Of a DNA stretch of 45,088 nucleotides, positions 1-8,678 are shown piece after piece; positions within the stretch are counted from its first letter, which is position 1; each line of letters starts with the position of its first letter. The translations under genes were made by a program, and so were the position numbers. The stretch is from contig JAHIWM010000102.1 of the NCBI GenBank assembly GCA_018815765.1, forward strand, positions 1 to 45,088, written 5' to 3'. This DNA is from Gammaproteobacteria bacterium. Lineage in GTDB: Bacteria > Pseudomonadota > Gammaproteobacteria > Enterobacterales > Alteromonadaceae. The notes under the pieces are model-generated. The model worked only from the letters and a program-made list of their open reading frames with translations. It was not told the DNA's origin and made no database searches.

Positions 1-1
1 A

Positions 2-52
2 GGTGTGGCTGTGTATGGTGTGGTGGTGGTTTTGTTAAAGATGGTAGAGTAA
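2..52 (+). CDS. Possible 3' end of a gene entering from the left edge
   Basis: From the second base a frame is open for 16 codons and stops with TAA at 50-52. The peptide is hydrophobic and Val-rich (GVAVYGVVVVLLKMVE), as the last segment of a membrane protein could be. A hairpin follows 20 bases downstream (72-97), which fits the end of a transcription unit. Sixteen codons cannot identify a family, and the G/T-rich sequence could be open by chance. Confidence 0.25.
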   Translation, partial: GVAVYGVVVVLLKMVE

Positions 53-71
53 GTGGATTTAATATCTGGTT

Positions 72-97
72 AGCCCGCTATTTTGAGGTTGCGGGCT
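72..97. terminator. GC-rich hairpin at left edge
   Basis: Seven-base perfect stem AGCCCGC (72-78) with GCGGGCT (91-97) and a 12-base loop. It lies between a possible rightward gene end (52) and the 3' end of the leftward gene at 128, so it may terminate either. There is no strong U-run on either strand, so a factor-independent terminator is only possible. Confidence 0.35.
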
Positions 98-127
98 TGA
101 TACAACATAGTTTATGTAGTTTGAGGT

Positions 128-457
128 TTAACCAGCAGTACTCTGCTTGCTTTGACTGCTGCGCAGCTGAAGCATCAGGCTGTCGAGCAAGTGTTGGCGT
201 TGCCAGTTTTGTTGTTGTTCCGATTGTTCTTGTTGCTGCGTAGCAATACTGGGGCTTTGCTGTGCATTCACTTCCGTATTGGCGTTACTGCTCTGGTAGG
301 CCTTTTTCGCTGAAGCTGCTGCAATTTCATAATCCGCCTGAGTCAGTTTGCGACGACCAGTGCCTCCGGTTTCTGGATCTGTTAACTGATAGTCCAGTTG
401 GTAGTTTTTTGCGGTAAGACCGCCAATTTGCATACTATCCAGTGATATGTCGCTCAT
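128..457 (-). CDS. Hypothetical Gln-rich small protein (109 aa)
   Basis: I do not recognise this family. The start at 457 is supported by a good ribosome binding site (AGGGGA about 9 bases upstream on the minus strand). No signal peptide or membrane segment is visible. The N-terminal half (about residues 1-55) is mixed and polar; residues about 65-105 are very Gln/Ser-rich with a run rich in QQQ and a hydrophobic patch LLDSLMLQL, suggesting a disordered region plus an amphipathic helix. It stands alone, separated from ggt by about 210 bases. Function unknown. Confidence 0.6.
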   Translation of the reverse strand: MSDISLDSMQIGGLTAKNYQLDYQLTDPETGGTGRRKLTQADYEIAAASAKKAYQSSNANTEVNAQQSPSIATQQQEQSEQQQNWQRQHLLDSLMLQLRSSQSKQSTAG

Positions 458-612
458 GATTTAATCCCCTGTGATTATTGCCTGGGTGAAAAGCAAAGCT
501 TGTGCCAAAGAAGGGAATAGCGGCAGAACAATGCAGAAGCCGAAAAAATAAGGGGTTAAACAGCGTATTTTTGTTGTTAGAGTTTACTTTCAGCAGGCTT
601 GAGCTGCAGATA

Positions 613-661
613 TTTGCCACAGGGCGGCAAGCCATGTCTCTTGCTTACCAGCTGTGGCAAA
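613..661 (-). terminator. Long-armed stem-loop downstream of ggt
   Basis: Ten-base perfect stem TTTGCCACAG (613-622) with CTGTGGCAAA (652-661), enclosing an inner stem GCAAG (627-631)/CTTGC (640-644). It begins 7 bases beyond the ggt stop codon, a typical place for a 3' terminator or mRNA-stabilising hairpin. There is no clean U-tract on the minus strand. Confidence 0.35.
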
Positions 662-667
662 TTCAAC

Positions 668-2359
668 TTAATACTCAATCACCTTAGCCACACCCCGTGA
701 ACGTGGATCTGCAGCGGCTTTAACCTCTTTGGCTGTGATTTGTATCGCCTGCACGTCACCTAAATTCCAGTCTTGGGTATGCAGTGTGTAACCTTTTTTC
801 GTCAGCTGTTGCTGTACCTCTGCAGGGAGTGGGGCGTAAGGCTCCATAGTGATTTGATCTTTAGGTAATAACTGGTGGTGAAAACGCGGGGCTGCTACGG
901 CCTTTTGCAATGGCATGTTGAAGTCGTACAGGTTGCTGATCACCTGAAAAATAGAGGTGATGATGGTTGAACCTCCCGGAGTGCCAACCACCAGCTGCAC
1001 TTTATTGTCCTGCACCAAAATGCTGGGGGTCATAGACGACAGCATACGTTTGCCTGGGGCTATAGAATTAGCATCGTTGCCGACTACACCAAAAACATTC
1101 GGCACTCCAGGTTTGGAAGAGAAATCGTCCATTTCGTTATTCAATAAAAAGCCTGCGCCTTGCACTACCACGCCGCTGCCAAAATCCAGATTCAGCGTAT
1201 AGGTGTTGGATACCGCATTGCCTTGCTTATCCAAAATAGAGAAGTGAGTGGTGTGATAACCCTCAAGGCCTGGTTGAATAGCTTTGGTTTCTGAGATAGT
1301 TAACGGATTGATTTCTTTGGCGCGTTTATCCAGATAGGTACTGTCGAGCAATTGCTGCTGCGGCACTGTGACAAAACCAGGGTCGCCCAAATACTCTGCT
1401 CGGTCAGCATAAACCCGTTTTTCCAGCTCAGCTATTAAGTGCACATACTGGCTGCTGTTGTGTTTTACATTTTCGAAATCGCTGCTGCGGCGCTGCTTTA
1501 AACCCAATAATTGCGCCAGCGCTATGCCGCCTGAACTCGGTGGCGACGCACTAATGAGCTGCTTGTCGCGCCATGGAGTCACTAAAGCATCACGCCAGCC
1601 TGCGCGATAAGAGGCTAAATCATCCATGGTGATTAAACCTTTACCCCGCTGCATTTCTGCCACTAACAGCTCTGCGGTTTTGCCTTTGTAAAAATCGTCA
1701 GGGCCTTGTGCTGCAATGCGTTTTAAGGTTTCAGCCAGTTCAGGTTGTTTGAAGTTTTCGCCTGCTTTCATCGCGGCAAAATACTGCGCGAAGTTGGTTT
1801 TGCCCTCCAGTTGCTGTAATAAATCGGCGCGGTACTGATACTGGTTTTCGGCCACAGTAAAACCAGTGCTGGCGTAGTGAATAGCCGGAGCTACTAAGTC
1901 TTGCCATGGCAAGGAGCCAAACTTTTTATGCGCCAGCCATAATCCCATCACAGTGCCTGGCACGCCGCTGGCTTTATGGCCTATTAAACTTAAGTTTTCA
2001 ATCACCTGCTTGTCGGCATTTAAAAACATATCCTTATGCGCCGCCGCTGGTGCTGTTTCACGGTAATCAAGGAAATAAGGCTTGCTGTCAAACCAGACCA
2101 GCATAAAACCACCACCACCTATATTGCCTGCTTCAGGGTAAGTGACAGCCAACGTAAAAGCTGTGGCTATGGCCGCGTCTACCGCATTTCCACCTTTTCG
2201 CAATATTTGCTCAGCCACCAAAGCACCGTATTGATCAGGGGAGGCGACAGCGCCACTTTTTATGCTTTGGGGTAGGGCAGTAGTTTCTGTGGCCTGCAAA
2301 GGGCTAAAAAGTATTGATAAAGACAGCAGTAACACTGAAGAAAAAAAGCGGTAAGCCAT
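668..2359 (-). CDS. ggt: Gamma-glutamyltransferase (periplasmic)
   Basis: Cleaves gamma-glutamyl bonds of glutathione and related peptides, transferring the glutamyl group to water or an acceptor; an Ntn-hydrolase made as one precursor that self-cleaves. Length 563 aa is typical. A signal peptide occupies about residues 1-23. Substrate Arg in DYRETAP is at residue 100. The processing/nucleophile Thr is the first Thr of TTHFS (residue 370), followed by the small-subunit signatures NTYTLN, NNEMDDFSSKPGVPN, LSSMTPS and GTPGGS. All key motifs are present, so it should be active. Start at 2359 has an AAGGAG site upstream. Monocistronic as far as can be seen; supplies amino acids by periplasmic glutathione breakdown (family knowledge). 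Confidence 0.96.
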   Translation of the reverse strand: MAYRFFSSVLLLSLSILFSPLQATETTALPQSIKSGAVASPDQYGALVAEQILRKGGNAVDAAIATAFTLAVTYPEAGNIGGGGFMLVWFDSKPYFLDYRETAPAAAHKDMFLNADKQVIENLSLIGHKASGVPGTVMGLWLAHKKFGSLPWQDLVAPAIHYASTGFTVAENQYQYRADLLQQLEGKTNFAQYFAAMKAGENFKQPELAETLKRIAAQGPDDFYKGKTAELLVAEMQRGKGLITMDDLASYRAGWRDALVTPWRDKQLISASPPSSGGIALAQLLGLKQRRSSDFENVKHNSSQYVHLIAELEKRVYADRAEYLGDPGFVTVPQQQLLDSTYLDKRAKEINPLTISETKAIQPGLEGYHTTHFSILDKQGNAVSNTYTLNLDFGSGVVVQGAGFLLNNEMDDFSSKPGVPNVFGVVGNDANSIAPGKRMLSSMTPSILVQDNKVQLVVGTPGGSTIITSIFQVISNLYDFNMPLQKAVAAPRFHHQLLPKDQITMEPYAPLPAEVQQQLTKKGYTLHTQDWNLGDVQAIQITAKEVKAAADPRSRGVAKVIEY

Positions 2360-2517
2360 AACTAACTCCTTGATGTTTGACTACTGTTCTATCCTGTAAC
2401 GCTGCAGATGACAAGAATTTCTACACATGAACAGGACAAAAAAAGGCAGCACAAACGGCACAGCAGGTACAGCGGAGCAGACTGAAATTAACACTGCTAT
2501 ATTCATTTATGGTAATG

Positions 2518-2544
2518 TTCATTTGTTTCATTTGTTTCATTTTT
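2518..2544 (+). repeat. Three tandem 9-base repeats before the diguanylate cyclase gene
   Basis: TTCATTTGT, TTCATTTGT, TTCATTTTT occur head to tail immediately upstream of the start at 2564. A similar ATTCATTTA lies at 2500-2508. They occupy the region where a promoter/operator would lie. Could be regulatory or simple slippage of AT-rich DNA. Confidence 0.5.
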
Positions 2545-2563
2545 ATCAGATGGTTGTTTTGCC

Positions 2564-3547
2564 ATGATCTCAATTTCTGCTGGTTCGGATAGCGCTTCAG
2601 GTTCTGTCGCTGTGATGGACGAAAACCATAGTTATCAGGCCATCGAAACTATTTTGAATAGTCTCGATGCGTTGGTGTATGTGTCGGATATGCAGACTTA
2701 CGATCTGCTTTATATCAACGACTATGGTGCAGCAGAATGGGGGCCTATAGCTGGCCGGAAGTGTTTTCAGGTGCTGCAGGCTGGGCAAGACTCACCTTGT
2801 CATTTTTGCACCAATAACAGGTTGCTTAATGCAGAAGGAAAGCCTGCTGGCGTTTATGTCTGGGAGTTTCAGAATACCTTGAATGGCCGCTGGTACCAGT
2901 GCCGCGATCAGGCTATTTATTGGATAGATGGCCGGCTGGTGCGTATTGAAATCGCCACAGATATTACCGATCGCAAAGAGATGGAGCAGCAACTGGCCAA
3001 AGCCAAAGCGCTGGCTGAGCGACAAGCCAATACAGACGAGCTGACTCAGATGTATAACCGCAGGGCCTTTTTTAATATCAGCCGACAGGTGTTTCATCAG
3101 GTGCATCGTGCCGGGCAAAGGCTGGCGGTGGTAATGTTCGATCTGGACCATTTTAAGCAGGTGAACGATCAATGGAATCATGCCGCCGGTGATGCAGTGC
3201 TGGTGAATATTTCTGCGCTGGCGCAAAGCATAGTGCGCGGCTCCGATGTGCTGGCTCGCGTCGGCGGAGAAGAGTTTGCGGTGGTACTGCCTGATACGGA
3301 TATAGAGCAGGCCAAGCAACTGGCGGAGCGGATGCGTGCTGGTTTTGAGCAACATAAAATAGTGATTGAAGGCGGTGAAATCAGCTGCACCGCCAGTTTT
3401 GGTATTGCCTGTGCCAATTTAGCGGAACTGAGCGGCGAGTTGGAACCACAAGCCATATTAGAAGACTTACTGCATGCCGCAGATAAAGCCATGATGCAGG
3501 CCAAGGTTTCAGGCCGTAACAGAGTCTGTATAAATGGACAGATTTGA
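2564..3547 (+). CDS. PAS-GGDEF diguanylate cyclase
   Basis: Makes cyclic di-GMP from two GTP, cytoplasmic (no membrane segment). A PAS-like domain covers about residues 25-135, ending in the usual DITDRKE linker and a short coiled coil (about 137-155). The GGDEF domain covers about 156-325: DELTQMYNRR, metal-binding FDLDHFK (192-198), active-site GGEEF (234-238), and an intact inhibitory I-site RGSD (225-228) exactly five residues before it, so product feedback is expected. The PAS domain carries Cys67, Cys79, Cys82 and Cys113, including a CxxC-type pair, which could bind metal or sense redox state (inference). No strong ribosome site precedes 2564; an alternative Met lies at 2615. Confidence 0.93.
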   Translation: MISISAGSDSASGSVAVMDENHSYQAIETILNSLDALVYVSDMQTYDLLYINDYGAAEWGPIAGRKCFQVLQAGQDSPCHFCTNNRLLNAEGKPAGVYVWEFQNTLNGRWYQCRDQAIYWIDGRLVRIEIATDITDRKEMEQQLAKAKALAERQANTDELTQMYNRRAFFNISRQVFHQVHRAGQRLAVVMFDLDHFKQVNDQWNHAAGDAVLVNISALAQSIVRGSDVLARVGGEEFAVVLPDTDIEQAKQLAERMRAGFEQHKIVIEGGEISCTASFGIACANLAELSGELEPQAILEDLLHAADKAMMQAKVSGRNRVCINGQI

Positions 3548-3602
3548 GAATGTTACAACAGTAGTCTTAGGTTTGTAGGTTATTAGTGCAGTAAAACATC
3601 GG

Positions 3603-3626
3603 GAAAACGCCCACAGCTAAGTGGGC
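3603..3626 (-). terminator. Terminator of the 149-aa envelope gene
   Basis: Stem GCCCAC (3609-3614)/GTGGGC (3621-3626) with a 6-base loop. On the minus strand it is followed by GTTTTCCC, a short U-run, 20 bases past the stop of the leftward gene. It may also serve the rightward cyclase gene, which ends at 3547. Confidence 0.55.
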
Positions 3627-3645
3627 AATCAGGTCGTCAACTCAA

Positions 3646-4095
3646 CTAATCTGAGTGCGATACCATCAGGCTGATGCTGTAGTCTTTTTGCTCAGGGTAG
3701 AAGTTTAAGCCAACAGACTTTTTCACATCAGTGTAGTTTTCAGTTGATGCATAAGTTTTCTGCAGGCCAACACCGGCAAAAGGTTTAACACTATCAGAAA
3801 GTTCGTTGTATTCGAAAAGAACTCTGGTGTAGATACTATGAGTTCGCTCATCACCAGCCCCTGAGTACTCTGGTTTAGCGGTCGTTACACCTAATTCATA
3901 GTTCGCGTTCCAAGCTGCAGATAATGACTCTTTGTAGCCTAAGCCAACACCTGTTTCCCAGAAAGAATCAACAGAATCAGAAATCTGAGAATCGGCCTTA
4001 TGGTGAAAGGCTGAGTTTAGATCCATATACAATCCATCATCCGCCAGTACTGAAGTTGAACAAAAAACAAGCAAAGCAATAACAGTACGATTCAT
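3646..4095 (-). CDS. Small secreted protein, outer-membrane beta-barrel-like
   Basis: 149 aa with a signal peptide (about residues 1-18, cleavage after VLA-D). The mature part alternates polar and aromatic residues in short segments (GVGLGYKES, NANYELGV, SIYTRVLFEY, KPFAGVGLQ, KSVGLNFYPE), a pattern seen in small 8-strand barrels, and it ends soon after a predicted last strand (YSISLMVSH). Start at 4095 has AGGGAG upstream. I do not recognise a named family. A 15-base inverted repeat lies 29 bases upstream and may control it. Confidence 0.6.
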   Translation of the reverse strand: MNRTVIALLVFCSTSVLADDGLYMDLNSAFHHKADSQISDSVDSFWETGVGLGYKESLSAAWNANYELGVTTAKPEYSGAGDERTHSIYTRVLFEYNELSDSVKPFAGVGLQKTYASTENYTDVKKSVGLNFYPEQKDYSISLMVSHSD

Positions 4096-4123
4096 ACGCC
4101 ACTCCCTAGTGTTTCTTCCGTTA

Positions 4124-4138
4124 ATAACAGGTTGTTAT
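4124..4138. promoter_or_regulatory. 15-base inverted repeat, candidate operator
   Basis: ATAACA GGT TGTTAT is a perfect 6+3+6 inverted repeat located 29 bases upstream of the leftward start at 4095. The rest of the gap to the rightward gene (4139-4415) is AT-rich and shows no further gene. The palindrome could be a repressor site for the 149-aa gene; no regulator is assigned. Confidence 0.4.
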
Positions 4139-4415
4139 CCCAGACAATTCTGCACTGATGATGTCGATGCAGGTTAAAAACTAATCTAAAGACCTCAGAT
4201 GAGCCTGTCAATAAAATACATACTAATTACATTTATTTAACTCATAACTGTTCTTTATGGATGACATCGTGAGGTTGCTGGTTAGCTCATCAGGCAGACA
4301 CACATTGACCCTGTTGTGATCTGACTCAACTCAGGTCAGATAAATTCTAATTGTATAAATGACTTACTATCGAATAGTCTGGATGTTTAATACAACTTAT
4401 GACATGGATGCGGTG

Positions 4416-6302
4416 ATGCGAAATTGGCTTTGGGGACTTTTGCTGTTTGTGGGATCTGCGGCTGCTTCAACTGAACAACCCCAAGTTGCGCAGGCAGAAT
4501 TTGAGCAGTTTCTGGATGAAGTGATACAGCCACATTTGGACAAAGCTGTCTTGTCGAATGTCAGCGTAGCGCTGGTGTATAACAACAAACTTGTAGTGAG
4601 CCGGGGTTATGGTTTTGCTGATCAAGCTGCAGGGCTAAGACTCGACGCGACCCAACATTTAATTCGCCCAGGCTCTGTGTCCAAGCTACTAACCTGGACA
4701 GCTGTAATGCAGCTGACAGAGCAGGGCCTGATTGATCTAGATACGGACATCAATACCTACCTGGATTTCACTATACCAGCGCACCCAAGCGGCCCTGTGA
4801 CTATGCGGCATTTAATGACACACAGGGCAGGTTTTGAAGATGTGCTGCGTGATTTAATGGCTACCAGCCCAGAGCAATTGGTCAGTAATGAAGAATGGCT
4901 AAAACGCTGGGTGCCACAGCGGGTTTTTGCTGTGGACACTGTGCCAGCTTATTCCAATTATGGCGCAGCTTTAGCGGGTTATATTGTGGAGCGCGTCAGT
5001 AAAATACCGTTTGAGACTTATATTGAGCAGCATATTTTCCAGCCTGCTGGCATGAAAAACTCCAGCTTTCGCCAGCCAGTACCAGATTCTTTAGCAGACC
5101 AAGTCGCCAGAATTTATGATAAGTCAGGCATCAGGCAAGTACCTTATGACTATATCAGCCCAATACCTGCAGGTTCTTTATCGGCTACAGCTCAGGATAT
5201 GGGGCTTTTTATAGCGGCGTTTTTAGCGGAAGCAAAAGATGGAACTACACCGCTATTGAGTGCCAAAACCCGTGAACAGATGCTGAGTTATTCTGCGCCT
5301 CAGGTCCAGGGTATGGACACTATGGCGTTGGGGTTTTTCCGCGACAATGAGCAAGGTTTGCAGATTTGGCAACATGGTGGTAATACCCGTACTTATCATA
5401 GCCATCTGCTGCTGGTTCCTGAATTTGGTGCCGGGCTTTTTGTCAGCATAGGTTCCGCCGCTGGCCGTGCTCAGGCTTATGAGTTACGCGAAGCGTTAAA
5501 CATCGCTTTTATTAAAAAATACCTGCCCGTCAAAGCAACTGAAGCTTTGTTGCATTCCGACCCGACCGGTGCGAAACAGCGTGCAGATGAGCTGGTGGGT
5601 TATTACCAGAACAGCAGAACAAGTTTCAGCACCTTGCTGGCAGTACTGCAACCTCTGTATCGGTTACAGGTCACGGCAACAGAAACAGGTGATTTGATAT
5701 TGGCTGGTTACAACAAAGCGGACAATACACCCTGGTTATGGCGCGAAATACAGCCTTATTTGTGGCAGCAGGTGGGTGGGCAAGACCGGCTGAGTGCCTT
5801 GGTCAAACCCGATCAGCCTGTGATGTTAAATATCGGAGCTTTAGCGCCGGTACTATCGTGGAATAAAGTTCCCCCTCTGGCCAATGCTGCTGTATTGGTT
5901 CCTGCCTGGTGTAGTGCGCTGGTGATTTTATTGTTCGCAGTGCTGAAACTACCGTACTTGTGGTTCAGGTATAAAAAGCGCTGGTTACAGCAGGCAGGAG
6001 CTATTGCGCTGGTATCCGTGGCTTGTTGTGCTCTGGCTCTGTTTACTGGGCTGGCGCTGTTAGATTTGGCGCTGGACGGGATCTACAGCTTTGCACCTTC
6101 AGATCTGCTGATCCGCTCTGCTCAGTTATTATGCTTTTTTGCAGTGTTAGGCCTTGTTCCTGCGGGATTACTGTTAAAACAAAGCTTTGGATCTGGTATT
6201 TGGCTACAACGCATACAGCACGCGCTGACCCTACTGGCGTCTTTGTTTATTGCTTGTTATTTGGCGCTGTATCAGTTGTGGTCGGTGCAGCTTTATTACT
6301 AG
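4416..6302 (+). CDS. Beta-lactamase-fold serine hydrolase with four-helix membrane tail
   Basis: Secreted class C beta-lactamase/D-Ala-D-Ala carboxypeptidase-like enzyme (Pfam Beta-lactamase family); natural substrate unknown. I chose 4416 because it puts a clean signal peptide (MRNWLWGLLLFVGSAAAS) at the N-terminus; in-frame Mets at 4359, 4383 and 4404 would add up to 19 residues, and none has a clear ribosome site. From this start the nucleophile motif SVSK is at about 87-90, the YSN motif at 179-181, and the third-motif equivalent is HGGNT. After the catalytic domain and a middle beta-rich region, about the last 130 residues contain four hydrophobic helices (for example PAWCSALVILLFAVLKLPY and LFIACYLALYQLW), anchoring it in the inner membrane with the catalytic domain in the periplasm. 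Confidence 0.9.
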   Translation: MRNWLWGLLLFVGSAAASTEQPQVAQAEFEQFLDEVIQPHLDKAVLSNVSVALVYNNKLVVSRGYGFADQAAGLRLDATQHLIRPGSVSKLLTWTAVMQLTEQGLIDLDTDINTYLDFTIPAHPSGPVTMRHLMTHRAGFEDVLRDLMATSPEQLVSNEEWLKRWVPQRVFAVDTVPAYSNYGAALAGYIVERVSKIPFETYIEQHIFQPAGMKNSSFRQPVPDSLADQVARIYDKSGIRQVPYDYISPIPAGSLSATAQDMGLFIAAFLAEAKDGTTPLLSAKTREQMLSYSAPQVQGMDTMALGFFRDNEQGLQIWQHGGNTRTYHSHLLLVPEFGAGLFVSIGSAAGRAQAYELREALNIAFIKKYLPVKATEALLHSDPTGAKQRADELVGYYQNSRTSFSTLLAVLQPLYRLQVTATETGDLILAGYNKADNTPWLWREIQPYLWQQVGGQDRLSALVKPDQPVMLNIGALAPVLSWNKVPPLANAAVLVPAWCSALVILLFAVLKLPYLWFRYKKRWLQQAGAIALVSVACCALALFTGLALLDLALDGIYSFAPSDLLIRSAQLLCFFAVLGLVPAGLLLKQSFGSGIWLQRIQHALTLLASLFIACYLALYQLWSVQLYY

Positions 6303-6317
6303 TTGCAGTGTAGAAGT

Positions 6318-6344
6318 GGTCAGGTAAAACACTATGACCTGACC
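6318..6344. terminator. Hairpin between converging genes
   Basis: Stem GGTCAGGT (6318-6325)/ACCTGACC (6337-6344) with an 11-base loop, in the 53-base gap between the rightward hydrolase and the leftward cyclophilin. T-content downstream is modest, so it is a plausible shared terminator rather than a strong one. Confidence 0.5.
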
Positions 6345-6355
6345 GCTGATTTAAA

Positions 6356-6913
6356 TTAAGGCAGGATTTTAATCGACTGGATCACAACAGGAGTTTCAGG
6401 TTGGTGAAATGCTATAGGTTTGCCGCCCGGGTTATCCAGCCATACTTCTTTTACTTTCACTGCCGCTATTTTATCCAGCACGGCATCGCCTTGCGTCAAC
6501 TGGCCGAAGTTGGTGTATTTGCCATCCAGATGAGCGCGTCGCTCCAGACAAATATAAAACTCCGTGCTGCCACTGTTTGGATCTTCATCCCGCGCTAAGC
6601 CAAGGCTGCCTCTGATCTGAGGTTTGCTGTCGGAAAACTCTCCATCCACCTGATAGGTTTTATGATCAGGGTGCAAATCATCATTAATACCAGCTTGTGC
6701 CACATGGCCTTTTACTACCCGATAAAAAGTTTTGCCTTCATACCAGCCACTGTTTGCCAGCCGGATAAACTGCGCTGTGGTTTTAGGGGCAATTTTGTCG
6801 TCCAGCTCAAAGGTCATTTCACCGGCACTGGTACTTATCACGGCTTTTGGTGCAGTGAAAGCCAAGGGGTTGAAAACAAAAAAAGCGAGTAGCGAAACCA
6901 TTTTTAGGTTCAT
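6356..6913 (-). CDS. ppiA: Peptidyl-prolyl cis-trans isomerase, cyclophilin type, periplasmic
   Basis: Catalyses proline isomerisation during folding of exported proteins. 185 aa with a signal peptide (about 1-20). Cyclophilin core: TTAQFIRLANSGWYEG, catalytic Arg in FYRVV (about residue 65), VAQAG, and GSTEFYICL followed by LDGKYTNFGQL. The spacing fits the short bacterial PpiA/PpiB group; the signal peptide suggests the PpiA location. Start has AAGGA nine bases upstream. The symbol is by similarity of type, since other periplasmic cyclophilins exist. Confidence 0.88.
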   Translation of the reverse strand: MNLKMVSLLAFFVFNPLAFTAPKAVISTSAGEMTFELDDKIAPKTTAQFIRLANSGWYEGKTFYRVVKGHVAQAGINDDLHPDHKTYQVDGEFSDSKPQIRGSLGLARDEDPNSGSTEFYICLERRAHLDGKYTNFGQLTQGDAVLDKIAAVKVKEVWLDNPGGKPIAFHQPETPVVIQSIKILP

Positions 6914-7138
6914 CAGGTGACATCCTTGAGATCATTGTATTTATTCGACAAAACCAGCCTAACAGGACTGGCTGTTGAACAAAAGCCTGTGATGTTATTG
7001 TTTCTTTTTTAGAAATTCCTTCCATTTTCCAATTTAGCAACTAAAGTTTTCGAAACAGGTAAAAATGGCAAGATAAAACCAAAGGCACCTGTTGCTAAAA
7101 ACATAGTGATAACAACCCCAAAGGAAGGAATACCGCAG

Positions 7139-8623
7139 ATGAATACCTTAAAAAAACTACTGGTCAGCAGTTTGGTTTTTAGCTCATTTTTGCCACAGAT
7201 GGTGGTGGCCAATCAGGCTTATGCAAGCTCTGTTTCAGCCGCAGCTTCGGCTTGTCCTGTTGATCCAAACTGGTTAAAAACCCCGTCTTTACCCACTGAA
7301 GTGAAAAAAAGTGGTTCGGATGGCAGCTCAAATTTTTGTGACTTTTACCAGTTTTCAACTCAGACCTTTTTGTATCTGATGTCACAAAACAACAGTGGTT
7401 TGCGTAACTTTCAGGTGCAGACGAACTACCCTGTACTGGAATTTAATGCCGATGGCACTCCGGCGAATTCCTGTGACAGCAGTATCACAGGGCCAACCTT
7501 AAGAACAAATTTACTTAAAGCCGGAGCCGGTACGTCGGTGACTACAGGTCAGGCTGGTGGTGGCGCTACTATTTATGCGCAGGATGGCAATGTGGTGTAT
7601 TACGATGTGCGCTTCAGTAAGGCGCTTTGTGGTTTAACCGGCAGTGCTGTTGAAATGCAAAAGCAAAATATCACTAATTTTCCTGCCGGTACTATGGAGC
7701 TGAAATTTGGCTGGAAAGTACTGTCAGACGCCGAAATTGCTTCGAATGCTTTTGTGACACAAAAACAAAACATTGCGGGTAAAAATGTGACTTTGGGTCT
7801 GGCTGGTATGCATATGGTGACTGCGACTAAAGATCACCCTGAATTTATCTGGACCACCTACGAACATATCAACAATACCCCGGACTGTACGCCACCTGAT
7901 GCTCAAAATGGCAATGCATGGACTTTTGCCAGTGCCAGCTGTACTGCGGCTTTACCTGGCTCAGCTGATGCCTCCAATGCCTGTAAATTTAATCAGCCGC
8001 CAAAAAACCAAACCGCTGCTACAGGTACTCCTACCAATATTTGTCGGGTTCATCCTTATGGCACAGCATCCGGAGATCCAAAAGCTGCACAAAACCTGAC
8101 GGATGTAACGACACAAAACAGCGAGTTAGTAAGTTTGTTAACGCAATCAGGCACGCCTGCTGCTATGAAAGTACTGGCTAACTATTTTACTGTCGGAGCA
8201 CTGTGGGTGAGTGATATAAGCCAAAGTTCAGGTGGAGTAGGGGTTCCAAATGAACGAGGTTCGTTGCGTTTAGCCAACTCAGTGGCTGAAACTGATTATC
8301 AGCACGTGAACCTGAACAACACGTTTGCCAGCAATTGTTTTGGTTGCCACAACTATTCAGGCACAGGACAAAGTGTAAGCAACAATATTACCTCTCAGGC
8401 GCTGAGCCATACTTTTAAAGACATCAAAATAGGTCAGGGCGAAAATATTGACGTCACTTCCACTACCCTTATTGGCAGTAACAGCGCAGCAGCGACCATA
8501 TGTCAGGGTACAACGGCTAAACCCGGTGTATGCCCTGGCACTGCCAGCTATCTGAAATGGAATGGCAACTGGACGAATGCCAACTCCAGCGCTGGTTCTG
8601 TCTGTGGTTGTACCGGAATATAA
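7139..8623 (+). CDS. Secreted protein with one c-type haem-binding motif
   Basis: 494 aa from the ATG at 7139, chosen because AAGGAAGGA sits just upstream and a signal peptide follows directly (to about VVANQAYA); an upstream in-frame ATG at 7106 has no such support. Residues about 30-380 form a Cys-containing, beta-rich region with NFPAGTMELKFGWKVL and HPEFIWTTYEHINN. Near the C-terminus CFGCH (Cys400, Cys403, His404) is a single CxxCH covalent haem site. It ends with further cysteines (CQGT, CPGT, CGC). Likely a periplasmic or extracellular mono-haem cytochrome-like protein; the partner and reaction are unknown. Monocistronic, with its own terminator. Confidence 0.8.
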   Translation: MNTLKKLLVSSLVFSSFLPQMVVANQAYASSVSAAASACPVDPNWLKTPSLPTEVKKSGSDGSSNFCDFYQFSTQTFLYLMSQNNSGLRNFQVQTNYPVLEFNADGTPANSCDSSITGPTLRTNLLKAGAGTSVTTGQAGGGATIYAQDGNVVYYDVRFSKALCGLTGSAVEMQKQNITNFPAGTMELKFGWKVLSDAEIASNAFVTQKQNIAGKNVTLGLAGMHMVTATKDHPEFIWTTYEHINNTPDCTPPDAQNGNAWTFASASCTAALPGSADASNACKFNQPPKNQTAATGTPTNICRVHPYGTASGDPKAAQNLTDVTTQNSELVSLLTQSGTPAAMKVLANYFTVGALWVSDISQSSGGVGVPNERGSLRLANSVAETDYQHVNLNNTFASNCFGCHNYSGTGQSVSNNITSQALSHTFKDIKIGQGENIDVTSTTLIGSNSAAATICQGTTAKPGVCPGTASYLKWNGNWTNANSSAGSVCGCTGI

Positions 8624-8678
8624 CGTGAACTGGTCCAGCTAACTGTTGAATTTTTACGTCGCAGTTTTACTCCGCATC

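Noticed and set aside
2792-3355. 187-codon frame antisense to the diguanylate cyclase
   Set aside because: Lies entirely opposite a well-supported gene with clear motifs; no ribosome site or family features.
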